In this document: piece after piece, positions 6,979-15,207 of the stretch
Layout of the letters: every line of letters begins with the position of its first letter
Numbering within the stretch: the first letter of the stretch is position 1
Source: a virus
DNA length: 20,543 nt
IMG/VR virus record: IMGVR_UViG_3300037196_000358
Location: 1 to 20,543 of that record
Reading direction: 5' to 3' (one strand)
The notes under the pieces: model-generated
Seen by the model: only the letters and a program-made list of their open reading frames with translations
Told to the model about the DNA's origin: nothing
The model's database searches: none
Program-made: the position numbers and the translations under genes

Positions 6979-7527
6979 TTAAGCCACCGTATAATTGCGA
7001 GAGGCAAATTTCTCGGAGTAGTCATCACGGGCGAGCGTGACAATAGCCGAGGAGATAGTCCCAGCGGTGAAAGAAGTACCCGCCGGAACCTGGAACAACA
7101 GCCGCAGATAGCGCGGATTGAGGCCGGCTGGAAAACTCGGCGGGAAGTCGAACCGGGCCAGAATAGCTCCGCTGGTCAGGGCAGTTACCGCAATGGGGCC
7201 GGTTTCAACCAAGGTGTTCCAAGTGCTGGGCTGATAACTGCCAGAAACACCCTGGTCCGCCGCAGCCTGGAACGCCACATTCAGAGTAGCCGCCGTAGAA
7301 GTGGTGGCCGTAATTCCGATGTTAACCTGAACCAGCGGCTTATTCCCGCCGATACCAACATCCATTCCGAACACCGCCGCGTTGCCGATGATATTGGCCG
7401 GAGGAGTTCCCACACCCTGCCCAAGAAGGTCCAGGGTATTGATGGACGGGATAGAGATCCCAGCCGCTCCGATAAGCGACAAATTGCCGCCGATCGGGAC
7501 AAAACTAAGCTGCGAGTCGATGCGCAT
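6979..7527 (-). CDS. Capsid cement protein, Bbp16-like
   Basis: A 182-aa protein with ATG at 7525-7527 and AGGAG 9 nt upstream. The N-terminus begins MRIDSQLSF, followed by a proline-containing stretch with SINTLDLLGQGVGT. A beta segment KPLVQVNIGITAT comes next. The C-terminal part has PAGLNPRYLRLLFQVPAGTSF and a TAGTISSAIV strand. This order (short N-arm, 'D-GxG' region, strand, ALTSGAILARFDFPP, PRYLRLLF) matches the Bbp16 family of capsid cement proteins described in BPP-1-like phages. Such proteins sit on or between capsomers and stabilise the head. It directly follows the major capsid gene, as in that group. Identification is by pattern from memory; gene order supports it well. Confidence 0.8.
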   Translation of the reverse strand: MRIDSQLSFVPIGGNLSLIGAAGISIPSINTLDLLGQGVGTPPANIIGNAAVFGMDVGIGGNKPLVQVNIGITATTSTAATLNVAFQAAADQGVSGSYQPSTWNTLVETGPIAVTALTSGAILARFDFPPSFPAGLNPRYLRLLFQVPAGTSFTAGTISSAIVTLARDDYSEKFASRNYTVA

Positions 7528-7552
7528 TATCTTGAACTCCTAGTTAGCGCGC

Positions 7553-8602
7553 TTAGACGACGCGGGCTTCGGTGGTGGTAAGCTGGTCAACGATCTTGAT
7601 GGGAATACCGCGATAGGTATCGCAGGGCATACCGGCGTAGTCTTCCAGATGCAGCAGAACATTTCGCTGGCGCATAGCCTGCAAGTCCATGTAGTGCCGA
7701 ATGGTCCGGTTGCAGTAGAACGTCGGGCGAATACCGGGGGACGGATCTTCCACAGCGTCAGTTTTGGTAATGCCGCTGGTCTTCTTACCAAGATGCGGGG
7801 GGAGGAACATCATCTGCGCCAGTTTGGCAAAGATATCAACAGCATTCGGGCCAGCGAGACCAGCCGCAGTTACGTCGATATTAGCCGCGCGGGCGGCATA
7901 ACGCCAATCCTGCGGGCACAGACCAGCATGCTGTTCAAACAAACTCGTGTAAGCTTCAAAGCGATTACCCAGAGCATCATAACCCGGAGTTACATCGCCC
8001 TTATCCTCCATAACCAGACCAGCTTTGGAGCCACGCGGGTAGAGCCCGAAGATAGTGCGCTCACCCCAGCACACCAGCCAGATACTGGAGTTACTGGAAC
8101 CAGTTCCGCCGCAGTCCAAAACATTGGTGGCATTCTGGGCGCCGCTGGAAGTGCTGACAGTATTGTAGAAGCCAGCCAATCCCATAAACTGAGCGGGATT
8201 AGCCACAGAATTTCCGTAAAAGAAAGTCTGGGCCATAGTCTGCGACATACCTTCAAGGAACGCCACATCTTCCCGTTCGCGGAAAGTTTCAACATCCCCA
8301 GAGTCCATCGCCAGCGTCTTATCGACCTGCGAGTAATCTCGCAGCATGCCAATGCCAACACGAGACTTGGACGTAGTGCTCTTGGAGTAGGGCACGCCCA
8401 TATTGTACTGAGCCCAACTGCCGGCCGGGATACTGGTTCGGAATACGAAACTATGCCCGCCAGTCTCATTCGCCTCAATCCAAGGCAAATCATCAAACAA
8501 ATCATTGCTCTGACTGAGCATTTCGGCGATATACGCCTGTTTGCCATGCGGATCTTGGCGCGTAGTCAAATCGACAAGAGAGAGCCAACTGCCGGTAGCC
8601 AT
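7553..8602 (-). CDS. Major capsid protein, BPP-1-like (HK97-fold family)
   Basis: A 349-aa protein, near the usual size for this family (about 330-350 aa). ATG at 8600-8602 has AAGGA 8 nt upstream. Recognisable segments in order are: SLVDLTTRQDPHGKQAYIAE, then LSQSNDLFDDLPWIEANETG (about residues 30-50), PAGSWAQYNMGVPYSKSTTS, MLRDYSQVDKTLA, a FREREDVAFLEGMSQTMA helix, and FFYGNSVANPAQFMGLA (about 127-145). Near the C-terminus come FYCNRTIRHYMDLQA and YRGIPIKIVDQL. These match the major capsid proteins of BPP-1-type podoviruses, which adopt the HK97 fold. The neighbouring scaffold and cement genes are in the expected order. A 472-codon open frame on the opposite strand across this gene has no ribosome-binding site or recognisable product and is a shadow. 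Confidence 0.9.
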   Translation of the reverse strand: MATGSWLSLVDLTTRQDPHGKQAYIAEMLSQSNDLFDDLPWIEANETGGHSFVFRTSIPAGSWAQYNMGVPYSKSTTSKSRVGIGMLRDYSQVDKTLAMDSGDVETFREREDVAFLEGMSQTMAQTFFYGNSVANPAQFMGLAGFYNTVSTSSGAQNATNVLDCGGTGSSNSSIWLVCWGERTIFGLYPRGSKAGLVMEDKGDVTPGYDALGNRFEAYTSLFEQHAGLCPQDWRYAARAANIDVTAAGLAGPNAVDIFAKLAQMMFLPPHLGKKTSGITKTDAVEDPSPGIRPTFYCNRTIRHYMDLQAMRQRNVLLHLEDYAGMPCDTYRGIPIKIVDQLTTTEARVV

Positions 8603-8629
8603 ATACTAAGTCCTTTCTATACTGGGCAG

Positions 8630-9391
8630 TTAACGCCCGCTTTGGGTAGAGGTGGGATGATTATACAAAACTCCCCGACGATTAGCCGGAGTATTAGGCT
8701 GCGGAGCGGGAGTTCCGCGAACAGCGGGGATTTTCGGCTCATCATAAATTCGGGCAAGGTTATGGAAAGCCTTGAGAAAAGCCGGATGATCCCCAGCCCC
8801 AGTTACCCGAAGAAAGTCGTCAAAAGCCGCCCGATCTTCTGCCGGAACCGCCATATCCCGAACTCGGGCAATAGCACTCATTGCGGTCTGATGGCCCGCT
8901 CCACCGATCTTTTCATCGGACATAACTTGGGTTCTCCAAGTCTTCCTAACATCTGCAAAAGAGGCGTGCTGCTGGGCCAATGTATCAGTGCCAAGTTTGG
9001 CAATTGCCGTAGCATGCAGATTAAGCAATTCCTGCCCAACTTCAGCAGACATATTGTGCTTAGTTAGGACATCTCGGTAGATACTCATAGAGGCCGGATC
9101 GGGCTCAACCCCTCCGGGCAGCTCGAACTTGTAATCCGCCAGACTAACCGGCTCGGTGACTTTAACCTCAGAGACAGGATCTACCGGCTTGGCATCTTCT
9201 TTAGCCCCAACCGGCTCCGCTTTAACGTCAGCAGGCTCTGCCGCAACTTCGGCGGGCTTGGTAACTTCGGGAGTTTGCCCCACACCTTCAAGGAGAGAGG
9301 GAACTTCGGTATGCAGAACCACAGCAGTCTCAACCGCAACTGCGGGAACTTCTACCGTAACTTCTGCAGGAGCCTCAGCAACGTCGGTCAT
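8630..9391 (-). CDS. Head scaffolding protein (likely)
   Basis: A 253-aa acidic protein. Its ATG (9389-9391) overlaps the TGA of the upstream gene (ATGA), with GAGAGG 6 nt upstream. The first 80 residues are Val/Glu/Ala/Pro-rich and look disordered. From YKFELPGGVEPDP (about 88) onward there is a mostly helical region with QELLNLHATAIAK, QHASFADVRKTWRTQVMSD and ARVRDMAVPAEDRAAFDDFLRVTGAGDHPAFLKA. The tail is Pro/Asn/Arg-rich. This plan, and the position directly upstream of the major capsid gene, are typical of phage scaffolding proteins. No protease triad was identified. The family is recognised with fair certainty; the role follows from gene order. Confidence 0.8.
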   Translation of the reverse strand: MTDVAEAPAEVTVEVPAVAVETAVVLHTEVPSLLEGVGQTPEVTKPAEVAAEPADVKAEPVGAKEDAKPVDPVSEVKVTEPVSLADYKFELPGGVEPDPASMSIYRDVLTKHNMSAEVGQELLNLHATAIAKLGTDTLAQQHASFADVRKTWRTQVMSDEKIGGAGHQTAMSAIARVRDMAVPAEDRAAFDDFLRVTGAGDHPAFLKAFHNLARIYDEPKIPAVRGTPAPQPNTPANRRGVLYNHPTSTQSGR

Positions 9392-9792
9392 TTCATACCT
9401 CTCATCTTGATGTTAACCTTTGAAAATCTCGGGTCAAGCTCATCATGCATCGTAGCTACCTCCGAGCGAACTATCTTCAAAAGATGCAGGTATAATCTAA
9501 GCCCAAAAGCCTGCTGGCCGGCGTGGAACCAAGTTGCCTCAACCTGCGGAAACCCATTAGGACCAGTTGCGAACCGCTCTTCAAAAGTTCCCGCATCTTG
9601 CAAGAGCCCCCAGACAATTCCCCGGCCAGTGGGGTGCCCCATAATAGCTCTCCAGAACTCAAGTGTCTCCAGTTCCCGCAGGCGAGCCTTCTCCCGCGCC
9701 TTATTGACACCTGAACGACTTCCAGCGTCTGGGGTTTCCACCTCCGGGTCGTCTGAAACTTCGTCAAATAGTTCCAACTGTTCGTCTTCCAT
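9388..9792 (-). CDS. Bbp19-like phage protein
   Basis: A 134-aa protein with ATG at 9790-9792 and AGGAG 5 nt upstream. The acidic N-terminus (MEDEQLELFDEVSDDPE) is followed by a charged helix and, at about residues 46-110, by the stretch FWRAIMGHPTGRGIVWGLLQ, then DAGTF and WFHAGQQAFGLRLYLHLLK. The signature 'MG-x-x-x-GR-x-x-VW-x-LL-x-x-AG-x-F ... G-x-x-x-x-G-x-x-L' is that of the Bbp19-type proteins of BPP-1-like phages, found between portal and scaffold genes. The biochemical role of the family is not known to me; a head-assembly function is inferred from its constant position. The stop overlaps the next start. Confidence 0.8.
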   Translation of the reverse strand: MEDEQLELFDEVSDDPEVETPDAGSRSGVNKAREKARLRELETLEFWRAIMGHPTGRGIVWGLLQDAGTFEERFATGPNGFPQVEATWFHAGQQAFGLRLYLHLLKIVRSEVATMHDELDPRFSKVNIKMRGMK

Positions 9793-9800
9793 GGGAACTC

Positions 9801-10214
9801 CTAGTGCAGCATACCAGTGGACTGTACGTGCTGTTTTGAGGTAATACTGGCCGGGGGGAGGATCGCCCCTTTAATTCCGGTTTTATCGTGCCGAAGATGC
9901 TCGGCCAAGTTAGCTCCTAGGCGCAAATTATCTCCAAGCATCCCAAACAACTTGCGGGGCCGCCTGCCACGGAGCCATCCACCAGCTTTTTCGTGTGCCA
10001 TCTCCATGGCAATTCCCAGAGGGAACCAGCGAGAGTCTTCTCGCCAATGCCCAACTTGGCGACAGCATCCTTCGATAAGTTTAAGGGACTTTCGCAATTC
10101 CCCATATGCCTGCCCCATGACAGGCAGCTTTACCAGTCTATCACAGCAACTAGCTGCCTTCTTAAAATTCTCCACCATACAGGAGAAGATTTCACCCTCA
10201 GTTAGATCAGACAT
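9801..10214 (-). CDS. Conserved phage protein of unknown function (portal-adjacent)
   Basis: A 137-aa protein with ATG at 10212-10214, 2 bases after the portal stop codon, and GGGAGG 9 nt upstream inside the end of the portal gene. It begins MSDLTEGEIFSCMVENFKKA. Residues 20-80 form helices with a pair of cysteines (ASCCDRL) and a second pair (EGCCRQV), and a DSRWFPLGIAMEMAHEKAGGWLRG segment follows. I recall similar short helical proteins with GELF-S-x-x-ENFR and W-R-ED-x-RW-x-P motifs next to portal genes in other podoviruses, without a known function. The paired cysteines could bind metal, but this is speculation. Confidence 0.7.
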   Translation of the reverse strand: MSDLTEGEIFSCMVENFKKAASCCDRLVKLPVMGQAYGELRKSLKLIEGCCRQVGHWREDSRWFPLGIAMEMAHEKAGGWLRGRRPRKLFGMLGDNLRLGANLAEHLRHDKTGIKGAILPPASITSKQHVQSTGMLH

Positions 10215-10216
10215 AC

Positions 10217-12031
10217 TTATTGTCCTCCCGGAATTCCGAGTAATGCATTCAGTGCAGAATTTCCACCCACATTAGTTTCGCTAAGTGTCTTAGCAGCCTG
10301 TACCCCGGCCATAGTTGGAGCAATTGCCTGCTGCTTAGCCTGAGCACTCTGCCGGGCGGCGTCCTGTTCCTGCACCTCCTTCGCAGTGTACAAAGCATCG
10401 GCAGGGAAGCTACTCATATCTGCGTACCTGCGCATTGCGGCGTCCAGATTGAAAATACGCAGGGGATCGGGAACTCCGGCAGCTTTGGCAGCGGCGCTCA
10501 TACTACCAGCCATGCCTAGGGTATCTTTCATAGCTACGGTTTCAGTAGCCCTTTGCGCCAGCTTTAGAATTGAAATGTACTCAATCTTCAGCGGAACATT
10601 GTGCAAAGACTCCGGCAATGGGAGTAGCATCCCCCGGCGCCGCATAATTGACAATACTCTGGTAATGGCCGGTCCGGCGAACTCTGTCTCAAACAGTTCA
10701 ATAAACGGCCCAAGTATCTGAAGACGCTCCAGATCTCGCTTAGTTAGCTCCAACTCATTCCTGGGCTGCACACCTTCCATCTGGCTAATTGCCATAAAGA
10801 TGTCTGTGAAAAAACATTTCTTAATCCGATCCTGGATCTCCTTAATATCCTGTACAATCGGTTGCAAGGCTTGAGGGTTAACTTCAAACAAGGGGAAGAA
10901 GCCCTTTCTACCGCCAGCCGTGCTCATGTAGGTAATCTGGCCGGGGAGGATCGAACTAGGCTCATTCTTCAATTCTGGATCAGCCCCCATCGGAGGTCTA
11001 ACTACCTTTTCAAGTAATTCCGCCTTCCTGCGAGTTTCCTGCTGAAGCTGTTTTATATCTCCAAGAGCATCCATACCGGGACTACGCCCGTAGGGATCAT
11101 TGCTAACTGTAGACCAGCGGGCTGCCATGAACGGGCGTTCGTTAAAACCCCGCCTGGACAGTTCTCGGTCAGTTTTAACCCCCTTTAGCCAATATACCTC
11201 TCTCCAGGGGAAATGGCCGGGAACCACAGTTACTGAAGCAGTCTCACCAGTACCCCGTTTGGAACTGATTGGGGCATTAGGTTCAATAGCATGCGCAACC
11301 ACATGCTCCAATGACAAACTTGCTCCCCCAGTTTCCCAGGCAGTTCTAACTTGCTGCGGGCAATTATCCAGGGTAAACATCTCTACTATCTGCGCTGTGT
11401 TCAGTGTGAACTCCCGGTAAAAGGCATCGACACTGAGCCGGCCTCCGACATCGAGATAGTATTCTCCCGCGCACGAACCATAGCAGCGAATTACATCCTC
11501 ATCATCTTCATAGATAATTATGGGAGCCGTACCGAATGTAGTAACATCTTGGAAAGCTTGGGCCATAGTTGTATAGAAATTAGATTGGCCCAGTACAGTA
11601 TAAAGCTTCCTTTCTGTGTCCTCGATCCAATACTTCCCATCCCGATCAAGCTGGTCATAACTATTACCGAGCTTGAACCAGGGTCGCGAGGGGCTAGTTA
11701 GCCCGGTCCAAAGTCCGCTGGAGCATGTCTGCATAGCCAGGGTAGCTGTACTATCCACGATACTCTGGTTAATTGGGCTGCCTCGGGTCATCCTGTTGGC
11801 AACCACTAGCCAGTGATACCGGCGCGGGAGAATGTATTCTGCCAAACTTGCCCAATAGGCCCACCAACTATAGCGCCAACTGCGAAGCATACCCAAGCGA
11901 GATTCACAAGCCCCATAGATAGCAGGCCAATCTTTACCCGCTGGGGCGGGATTACCCAAAGTTAGGGGCTGTTGTGCCAGTAGCGTGGGGCTCATATGTT
12001 CGTAAGGGGCGGAACTGAAATCTTCAGCCAT
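10217..12031 (-). CDS. Portal protein (podovirus head-to-tail connector)
   Basis: A 604-aa protein with ATG at 12029-12031, three bases after the stop of the preceding small gene. The N-terminal domain has the hallmarks of podovirus head-to-tail connector proteins (PF12236 type). They are SRLGMLRSWRYSWWAYWASL then AEYILPRR at about 44-71, INQSIVDSTATLAMQTCSSG at 87-106, and GLTSPSRPWFKLG at 110-122. The central part carries the aromatic segments expected of the clip and stem regions, and the helical QISQMEGVQPRNELELTKRD type region follows at about 415-435. The C-terminus is Gln/Ala-rich. Twelve copies would form the ring through which TerL packages DNA. Size and position between terminase and scaffold genes fit. 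Confidence is high. Confidence 0.92.
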   Translation of the reverse strand: MAEDFSSAPYEHMSPTLLAQQPLTLGNPAPAGKDWPAIYGACESRLGMLRSWRYSWWAYWASLAEYILPRRYHWLVVANRMTRGSPINQSIVDSTATLAMQTCSSGLWTGLTSPSRPWFKLGNSYDQLDRDGKYWIEDTERKLYTVLGQSNFYTTMAQAFQDVTTFGTAPIIIYEDDEDVIRCYGSCAGEYYLDVGGRLSVDAFYREFTLNTAQIVEMFTLDNCPQQVRTAWETGGASLSLEHVVAHAIEPNAPISSKRGTGETASVTVVPGHFPWREVYWLKGVKTDRELSRRGFNERPFMAARWSTVSNDPYGRSPGMDALGDIKQLQQETRRKAELLEKVVRPPMGADPELKNEPSSILPGQITYMSTAGGRKGFFPLFEVNPQALQPIVQDIKEIQDRIKKCFFTDIFMAISQMEGVQPRNELELTKRDLERLQILGPFIELFETEFAGPAITRVLSIMRRRGMLLPLPESLHNVPLKIEYISILKLAQRATETVAMKDTLGMAGSMSAAAKAAGVPDPLRIFNLDAAMRRYADMSSFPADALYTAKEVQEQDAARQSAQAKQQAIAPTMAGVQAAKTLSETNVGGNSALNALLGIPGGQ

Positions 12032-12034
12032 AAC

Positions 12035-12259
12035 CTATTGCCCCAGGAGAGTTTTAGCGGCAGTTGCAGTAGTCCCGGTGACGCCTTGAGCCGAAGTTCC
12101 GCCCAAAGTGTCACTAAAACCCATACCACCAGCCGCAGCAGCAGCGGCTCTTTGTGCAGCAGCAGAACCCGCAGCCTGTACTTGCGCACTAGCTTGCGTA
12201 GCCGGGATAGGCGGAGGCGAAACTGCGGCAGGTGCTGCGGGAGTAGATCCACCACCCAT
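12035..12259 (-). CDS. Small Ala/Pro-rich protein between terminase and portal
   Basis: A 74-aa protein with ATG at 12257-12259 and AAGGAG 8 nt upstream, ending three bases before the portal start. It reads MGGGSTPAAPAAV, then a Pro/Ala/Gln-rich stretch, an alanine run (about residues 34-46) and a GGMGFSDTLGGTSAQ segment. Short proteins of this make-up (MGG start, Pro-rich, then a G-x-x-xTL-x-G motif) are found at the same spot in many podoviruses. Their function is unknown. Low complexity means that composition alone proves little; the good ribosome-binding site and the tight spacing support the gene. Confidence 0.7.
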   Translation of the reverse strand: MGGGSTPAAPAAVSPPPIPATQASAQVQAAGSAAAQRAAAAAAGGMGFSDTLGGTSAQGVTGTTATAAKTLLGQ

Positions 12260-12271
12260 AATTAGAACTCC

Positions 12272-13708
12272 TTACCAGATTGTGGAATATTTATCATCAT
12301 GCCCGTCGAATGGGTCGTAGTCAAACTTATGCCACCCACTTCTAGCGGCTGACTTCCTGCGAGCGGTTACGGGGAAAGCGAAAGTTAGGGCAAACGCATC
12401 TGCGTGGTCCGGGGAGTAGCCAAGTTTGCCTTTAATAACGTCCTTAGGCTCCAGAATAAGTTTACTGCCCTTGAAAGTGTAGGTAGTAGCCGAAAGCGCA
12501 TCGAAGAGCTTCTTATTGTAAGGAAGAGCGCCCCCACGTTTGACCCATTCGATAGCTTGGAAGTACATCTCCGCTCGCTTATTGGCGTAACGGGTATCAT
12601 CGCCAGCCTTAGTAGCAAAACCAACTCCGATTGGGGACTTTCCAAGGTTACGGAGTTGGTCTAGCCAGCCGGCGCCAAACCCGCCGGTATCATCTACAAA
12701 GCAGGCGTCTGCACCCCAGTTATCCCATTCGCGAATGGTAACCTCAGCCCCTTGGGTACTATCCAGTCCGCGATAATCCAAAAATCCGAAGCATTGAACA
12801 CCCTGGCGCTTGCAGATTACGCTCTCATCATCCCCGTGGCGAGCTACGTCAATCCCAAGAACCTTAGCAGCTACTCCTATGTCAAATTCTCTGTAGTATC
12901 TTTTTGAGGCAGCTTCCAGTTCCGGTAGCCCTATTAAGGCATTCAGGGATTGCGGCGGGAATTGCCCAAACACATTGACTAGCACCCAGGGATTATCACG
13001 GCCATACTTTTCAATCTGCTCATTGGCCCACTGCACGCTAATTCGAGGGGATCTCTTCGGGCTTTCGGGGTCTCCGGTAATTTCCACAACATACCAGAGG
13101 TGTTTTTCATCAGTGGTAGCTCTGTATAGCGGGCCTTCTCGCATGGTGGGATTACCGGCTTGGATAATATGCCCTTCTTTACAGGAAGATAGGGCAGCTT
13201 CGGCAGTAGCCATAACTGCGTCCGGGATACCGCCACTCTCATCCAGAAGGAATAGGATAAAATCGGCATGCAGCCCAGCCAGGGTGTCCGATTGCTGGCT
13301 TTTGTCGGCAGTTTTACTCCAAGTTCGCGCCGTCATAAACCAAGTTTCGGAGTATTCCTTGTGGCTAATTCTGGTCTTAGTCCAAGTAAACATCTCTTTT
13401 AGTAGTGGAGAATTTTCCTGCCACTTCGCCATTTCGGCCCATAGATTATCAGATAGATTATCCTTGCTGATTGAGGTAGCCGCAACTTTGGGCATGGGAC
13501 GGGTTAGTAGGAAGTTCCAAGCCAACCAGGCCAACAAGGCTGTCTTTCCGGGGCCTTTGCAAGCCTTCATAGCTATGCGTTGGTTTTTTGGGAAAGCTTG
13601 GAGAACTTCCGCCTGCCAGTCGTCAGGTTCTATTCCGAAGAGTTCCCGGACCATAACTACTGGATCATCGCGCCAGGCCCGGAGTTTGGCAATTGCTGGT
13701 AGACTCAT
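12272..13708 (-). CDS. terL: Terminase large subunit
   Basis: A 478-aa protein, the usual size. It is the packaging motor: an N-terminal ATPase and a C-terminal RNase H-like nuclease. Walker A is KGPGKT (residues 51-56) and Walker B is ILFLLDES (151-158) with D156/E157. IIQAGNP at 181-187 is a likely coupling motif. Nuclease-domain acidic residues are D287 in GIDVARHGDD, D339/D340 in CFVDDTG and D437 in SPDHADAFAL. The ATG at 13706-13708 overlaps the TGA of the small subunit (ATGA), so the two are translationally coupled. All expected residues are present and the reading frame is intact. Confidence 0.95.
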   Translation of the reverse strand: MSLPAIAKLRAWRDDPVVMVRELFGIEPDDWQAEVLQAFPKNQRIAMKACKGPGKTALLAWLAWNFLLTRPMPKVAATSISKDNLSDNLWAEMAKWQENSPLLKEMFTWTKTRISHKEYSETWFMTARTWSKTADKSQQSDTLAGLHADFILFLLDESGGIPDAVMATAEAALSSCKEGHIIQAGNPTMREGPLYRATTDEKHLWYVVEITGDPESPKRSPRISVQWANEQIEKYGRDNPWVLVNVFGQFPPQSLNALIGLPELEAASKRYYREFDIGVAAKVLGIDVARHGDDESVICKRQGVQCFGFLDYRGLDSTQGAEVTIREWDNWGADACFVDDTGGFGAGWLDQLRNLGKSPIGVGFATKAGDDTRYANKRAEMYFQAIEWVKRGGALPYNKKLFDALSATTYTFKGSKLILEPKDVIKGKLGYSPDHADAFALTFAFPVTARRKSAARSGWHKFDYDPFDGHDDKYSTIW

Positions 13709-14277
13709 TTCTTATCCCAGTCTTTTGAGATAGGTTGGAAGGGGTCTAGTTCCAAGGAGTCTGCTATACTATCCAGGTCTGTGGAATTATCCACGGGAGT
13801 TATATCAACTAACTCTGGGTCTTCGTAGCTTTTGGTTACTAGATCGGCCCAGGTTAGTTTGACGTCGTGTTCGATTTGCTGCTTGTCCCGCCAGCTAACT
13901 TCACGACGATTTTTCAGCCAGAAAGTAGCTGCTGCTGTGTCTGGGGCGACGTCTTCTCTAGTTTCGGTGACAGTTATGGAACCTTCGCTGTCGGTAACTG
14001 TTTTGGTAGTGGTTTTAACTCCGCCGATTGCCCGATTATAGAGTGCCAGAGCTACTTTACCGTCGGATTCTACGCGGCCTTGGGATAGGTAGGTAGTTAT
14101 CTCCGGCGTGCGCTTCTTCCAGGAATTGAAAATAGCCTCGCTAACTCCGAAGTAAGCTCCGATTTCGGCATCGGCAAGCCCCAACAAGGCCAGTCTGTAC
14201 ACAGTAGCCAGTGCTTCTTGCCGGGAAGTTGCGGGAATAGCTGCGGGGACAAGTGAGACTGCTGTTTTCGGGGGCAT
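13705..14277 (-). CDS. terS: Terminase small subunit
   Basis: A 190-aa protein with ATG at 14275-14277 directly after the TAA of the preceding small gene (TAAATG) and GGAGG 8 nt upstream. At about residues 31-55 LLGLADAEIGAYFGVSEAIF and NSWKKRTPE form a helix-turn-helix of the type that small terminases use to bind the packaging site. Next comes SQGRVESDGKVALALYNRAIGG and, after a variable hairpin, PDTAAATFWLKNRR (about 111-124), a frequent signature of this family. The C-terminal part is acidic. It recognises viral DNA and hands it to TerL. Position next to TerL confirms the call. Confidence 0.92.
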   Translation of the reverse strand: MPPKTAVSLVPAAIPATSRQEALATVYRLALLGLADAEIGAYFGVSEAIFNSWKKRTPEITTYLSQGRVESDGKVALALYNRAIGGVKTTTKTVTDSEGSITVTETREDVAPDTAAATFWLKNRREVSWRDKQQIEHDVKLTWADLVTKSYEDPELVDITPVDNSTDLDSIADSLELDPFQPISKDWDKK

Positions 14278-14442
14278 TTAGGAAGCCTCCGAGCGGGTTT
14301 TGTAGATTAGGTTCTGGAAACCATTGCTGTTTAGCATGTAGCTTACCCAAGATTGCGGCAAATGCAGCAATTCAGCATAAGTTTCATGGGAAGCTTCGGG
14401 AAGTTTGAGAACTAGGTTAAGCAGATCATCTTTAGCGGGCAT
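14278..14442 (-). CDS. 54-aa protein preceding TerS
   Basis: The start is ATG 14440-14442, with AAGGAA 7 nt upstream; a TTG 57 bp earlier lacks such a site. The protein begins MPAKDDLLNLVLKLPEASHE, followed by TYAELLHLPQSWVSYML. It could hold a short helix-turn-helix, but the match is weak. It ends NLIYKTRSEAS, and its TAA directly precedes the TerS start codon. That junction suggests reinitiation coupling with TerS. The function and family are unknown. A packaging accessory role is conceivable only from location. Confidence 0.6.
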   Translation of the reverse strand: MPAKDDLLNLVLKLPEASHETYAELLHLPQSWVSYMLNSNGFQNLIYKTRSEAS

Positions 14443-14503
14443 GGGAAGGTTCCTTAGCTGATTTAGCTGAGTATGCCATGCCAGAGGGTTTAATGTCAAT
14501 TGA

Positions 14504-14827
14504 TTAGGGGAATTCGCGAAGGGTTTGGTCGATTATTGCATCGACCATTTGGTTATCTATTTTCAGTATGGCCAGATAACCGGACTGGGTAGTTTCATCC
14601 CATACTTGTTTGACGCGAAGTCTCCAGGCGGTTTTGATTAGCGGGTACCAGATGTGATCGGGACGGGTTCTGATAGTTTCCAGGAAGTATTTCCAATAGC
14701 GATGTGTATTTTCCAAATGCGGGCGGGAGAGGCAGAAAGCAAATTTAGCGCGGGAGGTAGTTTGCAGTTTTTCTAGGATTATGTGGAATTCAATTGGGTA
14801 GTCATCGGGATCGTGGTGGCGGATCAT
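14504..14827 (-). CDS. Unknown 107-aa protein, first gene of the leftward structural block
   Basis: ATG at 14825-14827 with GGAG 7 nt upstream. The protein starts MIRHHDPDDYPIEFHIILEK and is rich in aromatic and charged residues (RYWKYFLETIRTRPDHIWYP; AWRLRVKQVWDETTQ). It looks like a compact, mostly helical soluble protein with no signal or membrane segment. No family recognised. It is the first gene of the long leftward gene block and lies just downstream of the repeat-rich intergenic region. A regulatory or packaging-linked role is possible, but unsupported by motifs. Confidence 0.6.
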   Translation of the reverse strand: MIRHHDPDDYPIEFHIILEKLQTTSRAKFAFCLSRPHLENTHRYWKYFLETIRTRPDHIWYPLIKTAWRLRVKQVWDETTQSGYLAILKIDNQMVDAIIDQTLREFP

Positions 14828-14958
14828 AGTTGCGCTCCGTTTGGAATTGTCAGATTTAGTTAGCGGCGCTTGGTGAGCTTGCGAACCTTAGCAGAGCTTA
14901 CGGCGCGTTCATATGAATTTTTGCATTTAATTAACTGGCGCATTTGCCATGTGCTTAT

Positions 14959-15031
14959 ATTGAAACTAGTCATGCTAAACCCGAATTGAAACTAAGCATG
15001 CTAAACTCCGGGATAATTAGGCACGCCAAAC
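14959..15031. repeat. Iteron-like direct repeats
   Basis: Two 22-bp copies at 14959-14980 and 14985-15006 match at 20 of 22 positions (ATTGAAACTA, two variable bases, CATGCTAAAC), offset by 26 bp. A third, diverged copy of the right half (CACGCCAAAC) lies at 15022-15031, offset by 25 bp. The segment GATAATTAGG also occurs twice, at 15012 and 15036. The array starts about 130 bp upstream of the first gene of the leftward block. The spacing is close to 2.5 helical turns, as in binding-site arrays for a replication or control protein. Confidence 0.7.
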
Positions 15032-15148
15032 TTTGAGATAATTAGGAGCCTCTAACTAGCACGCGCTGTCCCCCGCAAACCAACGATTTATCGTAGCATG
15101 AAATTCCGCAGTTAGCAAGGCTAATCTTATCCAAGCTAGAATTAAAAC

Positions 15149-15171
15149 CCCGTCGAAGACGGGTATAGCTC
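15149..15171. repeat. Hairpin element copy 1
   Basis: Perfect 6-bp stem CCCGTC/GACGGG with loop GAA (15149-15163) followed by TATAGCTC. It is one of three related elements; the 9-bp tandem repeat starts directly after it. On the minus strand the stem is followed by GTTTTAATT, so this copy could act as a weak leftward terminator. Confidence 0.7.
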
Positions 15172-15207
15172 CATAATTGCCATAATTGCCATAATTGCCA
15201 TAATTCC
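15172..15207. repeat. Tandem 9-bp repeat, four units
   Basis: Three exact units of CATAATTGC and a fourth ending in CC (15172-15180, 15181-15189, 15190-15198, 15199-15207). It directly abuts hairpin copy 1. Confidence 0.9.

Noticed and set aside
6243-7040. A 265-codon plus-strand open frame
   Set aside because: Antisense to two well-supported minus-strand genes, one of them the cement protein; no start signal.
7649-9067. A 472-codon open frame on the plus strand
   Set aside because: It lies antisense to the well-recognised major capsid and scaffold genes, has no ribosome-binding site and its product matches no known pattern; a codon-usage shadow.
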